Counted from the first letter of the stretch, positions 19,916 through 27,036 are shown. The stretch is 64,000 nucleotides of DNA from Tubulanus polymorphus (GCF_964204645.1 NC_134033.1:6234231-6298230); one strand, 5' to 3'. The notes: generated from the letters alone by a model not told the origin. Made by a program: numbers and translations.

Positions 19916-19934
19916 TTTTTTTATTATATAAATG
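19913..19934 (+). promoter_or_regulatory. Late-type motif before the 476-aa gene
   Basis: TAATTTTTTT, ATTAT, ATAAATG. It begins with the stop codon of the 442-aa gene. Confidence 0.75.
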
Positions 19935-21362
19935 GATGTAGAAGGTGGAGAAGATATTGGAATGGATAATTTTGATGAACCTGGTATAACTGATGAACAA
20001 CCACCTGATTTTGATGAAACAAGTTTTAATGATGGTAATGAACCAGAATATAACAATAATTTAAATATGCCTGATTATATTAAAAATGCTGAATCACAAT
20101 TAAATCCTGAAAATTTAGACCCAGATTTAGTAAAACAAGATTTAGATAATTTAAACAAAATACCTAAATTAGAAGATTTAATTGAAAAATCTAATTTTAA
20201 CATAAATGATGAAGACGTTGGACTTTTAGCAGATCAATTAAAATTTTTAGATAATGGTAAATGTTATTATCGTTTGAAAGGTGATTATTATATTGATATC
20301 ACTTATAAAAATAATAAAAATAAAATATTATCAGAATCAACTTTAGAAAAATTAAAACCAGATAGAATTAAAATAATAAGTAATAGTAATGAAATAACTG
20401 ATGTTACACAAAAAGAAATAGATGATAATATAGATGTATTTAAACAAAGAATTAATGAATTATTTGAAATAATCAAAAAGAAATCAGAAACAGAAACAAC
20501 TTCTGAACAGAATATAACTTCCAAAAATAGTAAACATAGATCAAATAAAGTTCCAATTGAAAAACTTTTACCGAATGGATTACTTGATGCAACAGATCAA
20601 GAATTAGAAGATTTAGATATATTTTCTGATAAAGCAATTAGAGAAATTATTAGTATAAGACTTGCATCTGATAAAATTGAACATAATAAAAGTATAAGAG
20701 ATTTTAAAATTAGAACTTTAGAAAAAGAATTAACTGATAAAAATAAAGAAATAGAACAATTAAAGTCTGATTTATATCATCAAGTAATTGATGAAATAGA
20801 ATATAGGCAAAAAGAATTACGTTTAGAAAAAGAAATTAGTAATTTAAAAGATAATTTAGAAGTACAGAAAGAAGAAATTAAATTATTGTTAAAATCATAT
20901 GATTATAATATTAATAGATTAAAAGTTATTTTTAAAGATTTGTTGATTAAACCAAATTCTGAAATATCATTAAAAGACAGGATAAAGTTATTATTTAAAT
21001 TAGAAGGAATAACAATTCTTTCAATTCTAACAGCTGTTACTATGTTATTTACAACAATAGGTTTAGCTATATCAAATGCTTTAAAATCTACTCCTACTCC
21101 CAATAAACCAGATAAACCTCCAGGAAATAATTCTATACAAGATAAAGTTAAAGATGGTTTAAAGAAATTAGCAAAATATTTATGGGAACTATCTAAAAAA
21201 TCTGCTGCAGCATTACCAGGAGTTATTGCTTCAATTGTTGGTTTTGTTTTAAAATCTGCAGGTAATATTCTTAACTTTGCTGCTGAACATATTATTTTAT
21301 TTTTAATCACAGTTGTAAGTGCTATTATTTTTGGGTTAGTAAATATGATTAAAAATAAATAA
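19932..21362 (+). CDS. Large coiled-coil membrane protein, 476 aa
   Basis: An acidic, Asp/Glu/Pro-rich N terminus (1-60), a middle domain, a long charged coiled coil (about 230-320), a first membrane span (about 359-383, ILSILTAVTMLFTTIGLAIS), a Pro-rich linker (TPTPNKPDKPPGNN) and a second long hydrophobic C-terminal region (about 420-472). The gene directly precedes the major capsid gene. Function unknown. The layout would suit an internal membrane-anchored virion protein. Confidence 0.7.
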   Translation: MDVEGGEDIGMDNFDEPGITDEQPPDFDETSFNDGNEPEYNNNLNMPDYIKNAESQLNPENLDPDLVKQDLDNLNKIPKLEDLIEKSNFNINDEDVGLLADQLKFLDNGKCYYRLKGDYYIDITYKNNKNKILSESTLEKLKPDRIKIISNSNEITDVTQKEIDDNIDVFKQRINELFEIIKKKSETETTSEQNITSKNSKHRSNKVPIEKLLPNGLLDATDQELEDLDIFSDKAIREIISIRLASDKIEHNKSIRDFKIRTLEKELTDKNKEIEQLKSDLYHQVIDEIEYRQKELRLEKEISNLKDNLEVQKEEIKLLLKSYDYNINRLKVIFKDLLIKPNSEISLKDRIKLLFKLEGITILSILTAVTMLFTTIGLAISNALKSTPTPNKPDKPPGNNSIQDKVKDGLKKLAKYLWELSKKSAAALPGVIASIVGFVLKSAGNILNFAAEHIILFLITVVSAIIFGLVNMIKNK

Positions 21363-21363
21363 T

Positions 21364-21385
21364 TAATTTTTTTGTTAAATAAATG
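21364..21385 (+). promoter_or_regulatory. Late-type motif before the major capsid gene
   Basis: TAATTTTTTT, GTTAA, ATAAATG. Confidence 0.78.
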
Positions 21386-22630
21386 AGTGGGAGTTATATA
21401 AGTCCTTCTAAGATTTCTAGAATATCTAATGCTATTAAAGCAGAAAGATCACATCATATAATTACTCATAACCCTTCAAATATTAATCCCGATGAAACTT
21501 TATACGTTAGAATCCCTCGATTAACACAAAATACTTTTTATGTTCCAAACAGTATTTATTTATCAGCTGATATAAAAGTAATCGGTAATAATAATAATTA
21601 TGTCGTTGATAATGTTGGAAGATATTTGATTAAAAAGTTAACAATAAAGATTGGTCCAGAAACAGTTTTCTCATTAGATGATTATAATTTATTTATGCAC
21701 TATAAAGATTTATGGTTAACTAAAGAAAATAGAAATAATATGATATTTCAAGGCATCCAATCAGAAAACCAAAATAAATTAAGATCAGAAGCTAATAGCG
21801 CAATATTAACAAATGATGTAGATAAATTGATAAAAAGTATATATGGAAGCAAATATAAAATTCCATTAGACTTTGAATTGATAAATAATAATGCACCTTT
21901 ATATAAATACGCAATTCAAGAAGATATTATATTTGAGATAACATTTGCTCCTGTAAATGAAATTGTATTATCTAGTGTTGTTAAAGATATGAGTTATAAA
22001 TTATCGAATATATGTTTAGAATATGATACAGTAACTGATGAAAATATTGCTAGAACAATTCAAACTCAATACAATCAAGGATTTTCATTATTATATGATT
22101 ATATTGATAAATTTAAAACTGTAACTATTAATGCAAATGATGAAATAATTAATGAGAATATTAACTTCCCTAGAAGATCTATTAAAGGTATATTAATATT
22201 TTTTACCATTGGAACGTATACTAATGGCGCAATAAATGTTGACAATTATTATAATCCTGAAATAACAAAAGTAGAAATAACTATCGAAGGAATAGCGAAT
22301 AAAATATTTTGCCAAGGAATGAGAATGATTGATCAATGGCCAGAAATTAGAAAACATTTTATGAATGAAAAAGTAAAATCATTTGAAAATTGTAATATTA
22401 ATCAAATTGATTATTATACCGGTAATAAATATGCATTATGGTTAGATTTTAGAACAACAGAAGATAATTCATTACATGGTTCTGGAAAAAACCTACAGAA
22501 CACTAAAGATGGAATACAATTATTCATGAAAAAGAATAAAGGAATCAAAAATTTTAAAATGCACATTTATATTATATCTGACGCGCAATTAAATATTGTA
22601 AATTCACAATTAGATAGTATTCAATATTAG
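21383..22630 (+). CDS. Major capsid protein, double-jelly-roll (hexon-like)
   Basis: 415 residues, beta-rich, no membrane span. The N-terminal part has the pattern ETLYVRIPRLTQNTFYVPNS followed by a strand pair, NVGRYLIKKLTIKIG and MHYKDLWLTKENRNNM with IFQGIQSEN, and the C-terminal half has NFPRRSIKGILIFF and YALWLDFRTTEDNSLHGSG. These features are those I associate with the Polinton/adintovirus major capsid protein, and length and position (after penton and membrane proteins, before integrase) agree. It should form hexon-like trimers. The reading frame is complete. Confidence 0.85.
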   Translation: MSGSYISPSKISRISNAIKAERSHHIITHNPSNINPDETLYVRIPRLTQNTFYVPNSIYLSADIKVIGNNNNYVVDNVGRYLIKKLTIKIGPETVFSLDDYNLFMHYKDLWLTKENRNNMIFQGIQSENQNKLRSEANSAILTNDVDKLIKSIYGSKYKIPLDFELINNNAPLYKYAIQEDIIFEITFAPVNEIVLSSVVKDMSYKLSNICLEYDTVTDENIARTIQTQYNQGFSLLYDYIDKFKTVTINANDEIINENINFPRRSIKGILIFFTIGTYTNGAINVDNYYNPEITKVEITIEGIANKIFCQGMRMIDQWPEIRKHFMNEKVKSFENCNINQIDYYTGNKYALWLDFRTTEDNSLHGSGKNLQNTKDGIQLFMKKNKGIKNFKMHIYIISDAQLNIVNSQLDSIQY

Positions 22631-22660
22631 AAATATAAAGTTAAAATTAAGGATATATAA

Positions 22661-23788
22661 ATGAGTGGTAAAAAAACTCCTAATACTAAAGAACAATATT
22701 TAAGAAATTTATATTACAACCCTGAGAGTTCGGTTGCTTATTCTTCTACTAAAAATATATGGCGTAAAGTAAAACAAGATAAATTAGATAAGATAATCCC
22801 ACAAAATTTAGTTAAATATAAAGATATAAATGAATTTATGTTAGAACAACCAACGTATACAACACATAAAAAAATTGTTAGAAAATATAAAACTCGTAAA
22901 ACTATGGTAAGTTATGTAGATCAACAGTGGCAAGGAGATTTAATTGATATGAAAAATGTTAAGAAAGATAATGATGATTATTGGTGGTTATTGAATATAA
23001 TTGATATTTTTAGTCGTTATGTATGGAGCTTCCCACTTTATAGAAAAGATGCTGCACAAACATCACATGTTTTAAGAAAATTTCTTTCAGGTGGTAAACT
23101 AAAACCAGAAAAAATTCAATTTGATGATGGAAAAGAATTTGATAATTCATTAGTTCATGGACTTTTAGATTTTCATAATATTAAATATTTTTCAACAAAA
23201 TCGGATAAAAAAGCAGCAGTTGTTGAACGATTTAATAGAACATTAAGAACAAGAATGTGGAAATATTTTACAGCAAATAATACTTTTAAATGGATTGATG
23301 TTTTACCAAAATTGATAGAAGGATATAATAATTCCTATCATTCTTCTATTGGAATGAGACCTATTGATGCTAGAAAATCTGAAAATGCTGAAATTGTTTG
23401 GAATAATTTATATGGAGCATTTCTTGTTGATGATTTTGGTGAACCTAAATTTAAAGTTGGTCAAAATGTTAGAATTTCTAAGTATAAAAAGATATTTGAT
23501 AAAGGATACGATCGAAATTTTACTAGAGAAATATATAAAATAAAAAAGGTAATAACAACAAAACCATATGTCTATAAATTAGAAGATTTAGATGGTGAAG
23601 AAGTTGATGGATATTTTTACGAAGAAGAATTAAGTTTAACTACTGAAAATCTAGAACAAGAATATAAAATTGAAAAAGTATTAAAAACAAAAACTATTAA
23701 AAGAAAAAAATATTCTTTAGTAAAATGGGTTGGATGGCCAGATAAATTTAATGAATGGATATTATCAAGTAAAATTAAAAATATATAA
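22661..23788 (+). CDS. Retroviral-type integrase with C-terminal chromodomain
   Basis: 375 residues. The catalytic triad is visible: D93 (QWQGDLIDM), D155 (FDDGKEF) and E189 (AAVVERFNRTLR). An SH3-like region follows (FKVGQNVRISKYKK, about 265-300), and the end (about 333-375, IEKVLKTKTI ... LVKWVGWP) is a chromodomain, typical of Polinton integrases. No HHCC zinc motif is seen at the N terminus. It performs strand transfer making the 6-bp duplication seen at both ends. Its upstream motif is weaker (AAATTAAGGATATATAAATG). Complete and likely functional. Confidence 0.93.
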   Translation: MSGKKTPNTKEQYLRNLYYNPESSVAYSSTKNIWRKVKQDKLDKIIPQNLVKYKDINEFMLEQPTYTTHKKIVRKYKTRKTMVSYVDQQWQGDLIDMKNVKKDNDDYWWLLNIIDIFSRYVWSFPLYRKDAAQTSHVLRKFLSGGKLKPEKIQFDDGKEFDNSLVHGLLDFHNIKYFSTKSDKKAAVVERFNRTLRTRMWKYFTANNTFKWIDVLPKLIEGYNNSYHSSIGMRPIDARKSENAEIVWNNLYGAFLVDDFGEPKFKVGQNVRISKYKKIFDKGYDRNFTREIYKIKKVITTKPYVYKLEDLDGEEVDGYFYEEELSLTTENLEQEYKIEKVLKTKTIKRKKYSLVKWVGWPDKFNEWILSSKIKNI

Positions 23789-24037
23789 ATGAATAAGGAA
23801 TTATTCATATTTGAGCCTCATAATATGTTAATTTCTGGTGTAACAAATTGTGGAAAAACTTATTTTATATTACATTTATTAGAAACTGTTTATGAAAACT
23901 ATTTTGATAAGATAGTATTATTTTGTCCAACATATGAATTTAATCAAACTTATGATAAAAATATTACTAGGAATAATAAATTTATTATATTAGATCCTAA
24001 AACAGTAAAAGAACAAAAGATCAAAATTACTATTTAG
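23789..24037 (+). pseudogene. Packaging ATPase (FtsK/A32 type), truncated
   Basis: The first 82 residues hold the Walker A motif GVTNCGKTYF and a following strand KIVLFCPTYEF, the N-terminal third of the DNA-packaging ATPase of Polintons and NCLDVs. The frame then ends at TAG where a repeat array starts; Walker B and the rest are missing. The usual length is about 220-280 residues. The ATG overlaps the integrase stop in the sequence AATATATAAATG. Probably inactive. Confidence 0.8.
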
Positions 24038-24039
24038 AT

Positions 24040-24337
24040 TACAACACCCATTTAAATATGAATTTATTTAAATTCAATTAGTTTGTTAATCTAGTTGAAT
24101 TCTAGTTATTGGTAGTTGTAACAAAAATCAAATAGATTTAACAATATTTTAACTAGCTTGTTAATCTAGTTACATTCTAGTTACATTCTAGTTGAATTCT
24201 AGTTGTTAATAGTTGAAACAAAAAATCAACTAAATTTAACAAGAAATAAACAAAAACAACAATATTTCAACTAGCTTGTTAATCTAGTTGAATTCTAGTT
24301 ACATTCTAGTTAAATTCTAGTTGCAACATCACACAAT
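24040..24337. repeat. AT-rich tandem repeat array replacing the ATPase 3' part
   Basis: A non-coding array built of 12-mers such as GAATTCTAGTTA and CATTCTAGTTAC. Three higher-order copies begin with CTTGTTAATCTAGTT (about 24079, 24154 and 24274), separated by AACAATATTTNAACTAG words. It sits at the point where the ATPase gene ends. Words such as CAAATAGATTTAACAA also occur in the non-coding part of the other Polinton-like element at about 62840. Confidence 0.75.
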
Positions 24338-24359
24338 TAATTTTTTTGTTATATAAATG
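24338..24359 (+). promoter_or_regulatory. Late-type motif before the 137-aa gene
   Basis: TAATTTTTTT, GTTAT, ATAAATG. Confidence 0.75.
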
Positions 24360-24770
24360 GTAGGTGAAAAGAAAATAAAATCTAAAAATGGTGATGTTCC
24401 AATTGAAAAAACTTTAGATAATTTAGGAATAACAGAAACAAAATTAACTCCAGATGATGGTGCTTTAAATAATGTTACAACAAATAATAATTATGAATAT
24501 TATCTTTATTGTAAACATCAATTAGAAATATTAATAGCATCTGGAAAATGTAAAAATTTTGTCAGTAAAAATTTAACTTATAATGAATTAGACACAATGA
24601 AATCAGATGAAATTATTAGATTATTTAAGATTTATGAAGCCGCGAGAACAGCTAGAATTAATGATGCGATATCAGAAAATGTAGTAAAAGGTTATAGTAA
24701 ATTATGTAATTATATACTACCAATTGAAGATGAAAATAGATTATATTCCGATTTAAAAATGATTATTTAG
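24357..24770 (+). CDS. Hypothetical 137-aa protein
   Basis: Not recognised. A polar N terminus with repeated Asn/Thr, then a predominantly helical domain with YYLYCKHQLEILIASGKCKN and IYEAARTARINDAI. No membrane span. It has its own late-type motif, so it is probably expressed with the structural genes. Confidence 0.65.
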   Translation: MVGEKKIKSKNGDVPIEKTLDNLGITETKLTPDDGALNNVTTNNNYEYYLYCKHQLEILIASGKCKNFVSKNLTYNELDTMKSDEIIRLFKIYEAARTARINDAISENVVKGYSKLCNYILPIEDENRLYSDLKMII

Positions 24771-24772
24771 TT

Positions 24773-24946
24773 ATGACTGAATTAAATAAATGGATTGGAT
24801 ATTTATCATTTCAATTAGGTGGATTTATGACATTATTATCAACTGGAGTTATAACATTTTCAAATATTGAAAGTAAAAATATTTCTATAATAAATGAACA
24901 AGGTGGAAGAAGTGAAGAAAAAACCGAGAACTCAGAAACAAATTGA
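24773..24946 (+). CDS. Small single-span membrane protein, 57 aa
   Basis: Starts MTELNKWIGYLSFQLGGFMT and continues with a hydrophobic stretch LLSTGVITFS, then a polar tail. The ATG follows the stop of the 137-aa gene by two bases (TAGTTATGA), suggesting translational coupling or a bicistronic message, since no late-type motif precedes it. It overlaps the start of the next (broken) gene in another frame. A matching fragment from the older element is at 26971-27036, so the frame is conserved between elements. Confidence 0.6.
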   Translation: MTELNKWIGYLSFQLGGFMTLLSTGVITFSNIESKNISIINEQGGRSEEKTENSETN

Positions 24947-25276
24947 ATGGTCTCGGCAATTAGGAATTAAATCACAAGAATATAAAAAGCTGTAAAAGAA
25001 AAAATGAGTAATAAAAATGTTAATAAAAATGGTGAAAATATTGTTATTTCTACTCCTTCTGATAGTAGAATATTTGATAAATATTTATATTTTACAGTTG
25101 GATTTGTAATTGTATTCATTTTGATTGGGTGTAATTGGTATAAGAAATCAAATAAAATTCATGATATTAGTAATTCTGAACCAACTGCTATCAAAAATGA
25201 AAGTACTTCTGAAATTCCAAAATTGACAATAAAAAAATGGATTAATATTTTAGAAAAAAAGCAAAAAAATAATTGA
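24894..25276 (+). pseudogene. Single-pass membrane protein, frameshifted inner copy
   Basis: Counterpart of the intact gene at 10484-10849. It starts ATG at 24894 (MNKVEEVKKKPRTQKQIEWS), then one A is missing from the run in AAAAAGCTGTAAAAG near 24987-24995, giving a stop. The rest is open from 25004 to 25276 and includes the membrane span YLYFTVGFVIVFILIGCNW. A 90-residue product from the downstream ATG would still contain the span, so partial function is possible. Confidence 0.75.
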
Positions 25277-25319
25277 ATATCTCACTGCGGAGCAATTAAA
25301 TTGTCTAGATAAGTCATTT
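25262..25319. repeat. Direct repeat flanking the HNH cassette, left copy
   Basis: The run AATTGAATATCTCACTNC, then GGAGCAATTAAATTGTC, then AGATAAGTCATTTCGGATTC, repeated at 26030-26093. This copy encodes the last residues and stop of the HNH protein. Confidence 0.75.
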
Positions 25320-25977
25320 CGGATTCCTCAACGTATCGTTCATTATTTGGATTATTGTTCCATTGATCAATAAATTTCTTTGCTTTTGTTAACTGTTCTG
25401 AATATAACTGTAAATTTAGTTTATTAGATTTGGTTTGATTTTCTTTCTTTTCTAAAGGTCTTAAATTTTTCCAACCCCAAATAAGTTTTTTATCGTATTC
25501 ATCATTCATGTTAAATTTAGATATTGGTAACACGTGATCAATATGATAATAATCCCCATAATTATCTATATTCATTTTATCATCGAATTGAAATATAATC
25601 CATGATTTGAGAAATTCATCTGAACAACCCAATAAATTAGATAGTGTTTCTGAATGCGTTTCTTTGTTGAATAATTGTGTTAATCTAGACCTTAAGCATT
25701 GTTTCAATCTAAAATTAAGATCTGTTTGATATCTTTCTCTCATATATTTTGTCATATAATAATTATAATGTTTTATATTATCTTCTCGATATTGTTTGGT
25801 GTATAGTTTAGCACAAGTTTTACAACAATTTTGAAAACCATCTTTGCTAATCTTACGCTTACTAAATTCTGTTATAGCTAATTTATCTAATTCACATTTA
25901 GAACACTTCTTGTAGTATATGTTTATAACGCCAGTGTTATTTGTAATATTGATAATTTGTGGTTGTTCTGGTTCCAT
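25282..25977 (-). CDS. HNH endonuclease
   Basis: 231 residues. N-terminal zinc site C25, C28, C52 and C55 (KCSKCELDKL ... NCCKTCAKLY), a basic helical linker with repeated Tyr/Arg, and a C-terminal HNH fold: DYYHIDHVLPISK (His145, Asp147, His148) and NLRPLEKKENQTKSNK (Asn171, Asn180). Similar stand-alone HNH proteins occur in NCLDVs, phages and group I intron-type homing genes. It has its own early-type box and is bracketed by direct repeats; the older element lacks it at the same position, so it looks like an inserted cassette. Cleavage target unknown. Confidence 0.8.
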   Translation of the reverse strand: MEPEQPQIINITNNTGVINIYYKKCSKCELDKLAITEFSKRKISKDGFQNCCKTCAKLYTKQYREDNIKHYNYYMTKYMRERYQTDLNFRLKQCLRSRLTQLFNKETHSETLSNLLGCSDEFLKSWIIFQFDDKMNIDNYGDYYHIDHVLPISKFNMNDEYDKKLIWGWKNLRPLEKKENQTKSNKLNLQLYSEQLTKAKKFIDQWNNNPNNERYVEESEMTYLDNLIAPQ

Positions 25978-25988
25978 TTAGTAGGAAA

Positions 25989-26010
25989 AAAAATTACTTG
26001 TGGTGATGAG
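25989..26010 (-). promoter_or_regulatory. Early-type box before the HNH gene
   Basis: The complement reads CTCATCACCACAAG then TAATTTTT; the T-run extends to eight. The box ends 11 bp before the ATG at 25977. Confidence 0.65.
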
Positions 26011-26029
26011 TATGAAAAAAAATAATTGA

Positions 26030-26093
26030 ATATCTCACTACTTTTGTCTATCTATGTGGAGCAATTAAATTGTCCAGATAAGTCATTTCGGAT
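26030..26093. repeat. Direct repeat flanking the HNH cassette, right copy
   Basis: Second copy of the repeat at 25262-25319, here with the extra words ACTTTTGTCTATCTATG that the older element also has (AGATAGACAAAAAG). It is therefore the more ancestral-looking copy. Confidence 0.7.
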
Positions 26094-26135
26094 TCTAGAT
26101 ATTCATTATTTTTATTAATTTATTTTTTTTAAAAT

Positions 26136-26462
26136 TTAATCAACAATTTCTAAATCATGATGGCCATCTTCATTTTTTCCATGATAGATTATTTTAAATC
26201 CTTCTAAATCTTTTAATTCCTCTGTACTCAATGAAACCCATTTATCAGGTAAAAATACTTTAAATTCTCGTGATGTACTAACATTACAGTAACTTAAATT
26301 CGCTGATACTTTCTCTCCATATTTAGTTTTTATCTTTTCTAATTTCAATATTTTATGTTCAATTTCTTTTGTAACATCAACTAACTTTTTTATTTCAAAT
26401 TGTTTTTTTGCTGGTTTTATTCTGTTATTTATTGTTGCTAAGAATGCTTTTCTATCTCCCAT
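26136..26462 (-). CDS. Small 108-aa protein, possibly OB-fold DNA-binding
   Basis: Starts MGDRKAFLATINNRIK, then a helix, then a beta-rich half: TKYGEKVSANLSYCNVSTSR, FKVFLPDKWV, LKDLEGFKIIYHG. A 'K..TKYG..V.A.L.......VFLP' pattern followed by a Tyr-rich strand reminds me of small OB-fold-like proteins common in invertebrate transposons and viruses; that is only an impression. The early-type box and location next to the terminal repeat suggest a replication or early role. The older element holds a frameshifted copy at 9997-10338. Confidence 0.7.
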   Translation of the reverse strand: MGDRKAFLATINNRIKPAKKQFEIKKLVDVTKEIEHKILKLEKIKTKYGEKVSANLSYCNVSTSREFKVFLPDKWVSLSTEELKDLEGFKIIYHGKNEDGHHDLEIVD

Positions 26463-26473
26463 TTATAAGGAAA

Positions 26474-26495
26474 ACAAATTACTTGTGGTGATGAG
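26474..26495 (-). promoter_or_regulatory. Early-type box before the 108-aa gene
   Basis: The complement reads CTCATCACCACAAG then TAATTTGT (one change in the T-run). It ends 11 bp before the ATG at 26462. Confidence 0.62.
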
Positions 26496-26498
26496 TGG

Positions 26499-26696
26499 GG
26501 ATTACTTCCCCTATATAACAAGCACGCTATTAACCGTTCTCACCCAAGCCTCACAGCATCTATTTATCTGGGTACAGTTGACACGCAATCACTGTACTAC
26601 AGTAATAGCACACACATTAATAACCGTTCTCAGTAGAGACTCACTGTATCGATCTATCCACACGCAGCTGTTGTTACGCGCACTCACTGTTTATGT
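26499..26696. repeat. Non-viral insert with a diverged tandem duplication
   Basis: Between the early box and the duplicated polymerase N terminus lie about 200 bp of higher GC content. Two related units both begin ATTA(ATA)ACCGTTCTC and end in CACTCACTGT/CAATCACTGT (about 26528-26594 and 26616-26690). It is unlike the rest of the element and may be captured host or satellite DNA. Confidence 0.5.
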
Positions 26697-26701
26697 GTGT
26701 C

Positions 26702-26877
26702 ACAATTTTACTACGTAATATTTCTAAAATTTCAATTGTATCTTTTATTTCTAGTGAATCAATATAATTTCTAACATTTTCCATGTAAGGTTTATCGATG
26801 TATTTTTTACAATATGGGCAATAATATTGATTTTTATTGACATCACTTTTTTCTGTTTGGAACTCACTGTCTCCCAT
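26702..26877 (-). pseudogene. Duplicate of the DNA polymerase N terminus in the right terminal repeat
   Basis: Starts MGDSEFQTEKSDVNKNQYYC in frame after an early-type box and matches the left polymerase start. About 290 bp present at left 11044-11331 are missing, and similarity ends at about left position 11423. It shows how far the ancestral terminal repeat extended, and that the polymerase start at the left end has lost one base. Confidence 0.8.
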
Positions 26878-26884
26878 TTATTAG

Positions 26885-26964
26885 GGGAAAAAATTACTTG
26901 TGGTGATGAGTGGGGTGTCTCGCCCTCACGCCCTCTGATCTGAAACCCCACTTTTCTAATTACT
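26885..26964 (-). repeat. Right terminal inverted repeat
   Basis: 80 bp, the exact complement of 10874-10953, ending CTAATTACT before the target duplication. It contains the early-type box at 26889-26910. Confidence 0.95.
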
Positions 26965-26970
26965 TACTTC
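26965..26970. repeat. Target-site duplication TACTTC, right copy
   Basis: Identical to 10868-10873, directly after the terminal CT. Confidence 0.93.
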
Positions 26971-27036
26971 AATATTCAATATTAGAAAATGTTATAACTC
27001 CAGTTGATAATAGCGTCATAAATCCACCTAATTGAT
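26971..27036 (-). mobile_element. Second fragment of the older Polinton-like element
   Basis: The complement contains CAATTAGGTGGATTTATGAC, then TATTATCAACTGGAGTTATA and ACATTTTC, which matches 24818-24868 of the inner element (end of the 57-aa gene). It continues the older element across the insertion from 10867. Similarity stops at 27036, where LINE sequence begins. Confidence 0.85.

Larger units (their letters stand above)
10874..26964 (+). mobile_element. Polinton/Maverick-type (adintovirus-like) element, 16,091 bp
   Basis: The element begins AG and ends CT, has 80 bp of perfect terminal inverted repeat (with weaker similarity beyond), and is flanked by TACTTC on both sides. It encodes family B DNA polymerase, integrase, penton and major capsid proteins, packaging ATPase (partial) and many AT-rich small genes. 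Plus-strand genes occupy most of it; the transcription-factor gene and the right-end genes are on the minus strand. Defects: polymerase start shifted and one in-frame stop, ATPase truncated, a membrane gene frameshifted, no visible protease. It is therefore recent in structure but probably defective. Confidence 0.95.

Noticed and set aside
20303-21310. Minus-strand frames of 73 and 135 codons within the 476-aa gene
   Set aside because: Shadows of a long AT-rich plus-strand gene, with no promoter motif on the minus strand.
24040-24337. CRISPR-like array
   Set aside because: Repeats are short, degenerate and contiguous, without unique spacers, in a eukaryotic virus-like element.
26751-26951. 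66-aa minus frame across the right terminal repeat
   Set aside because: It reads the repeat and the duplicated polymerase start in the wrong frame, the equivalent of the false N-terminal extension at the left end.
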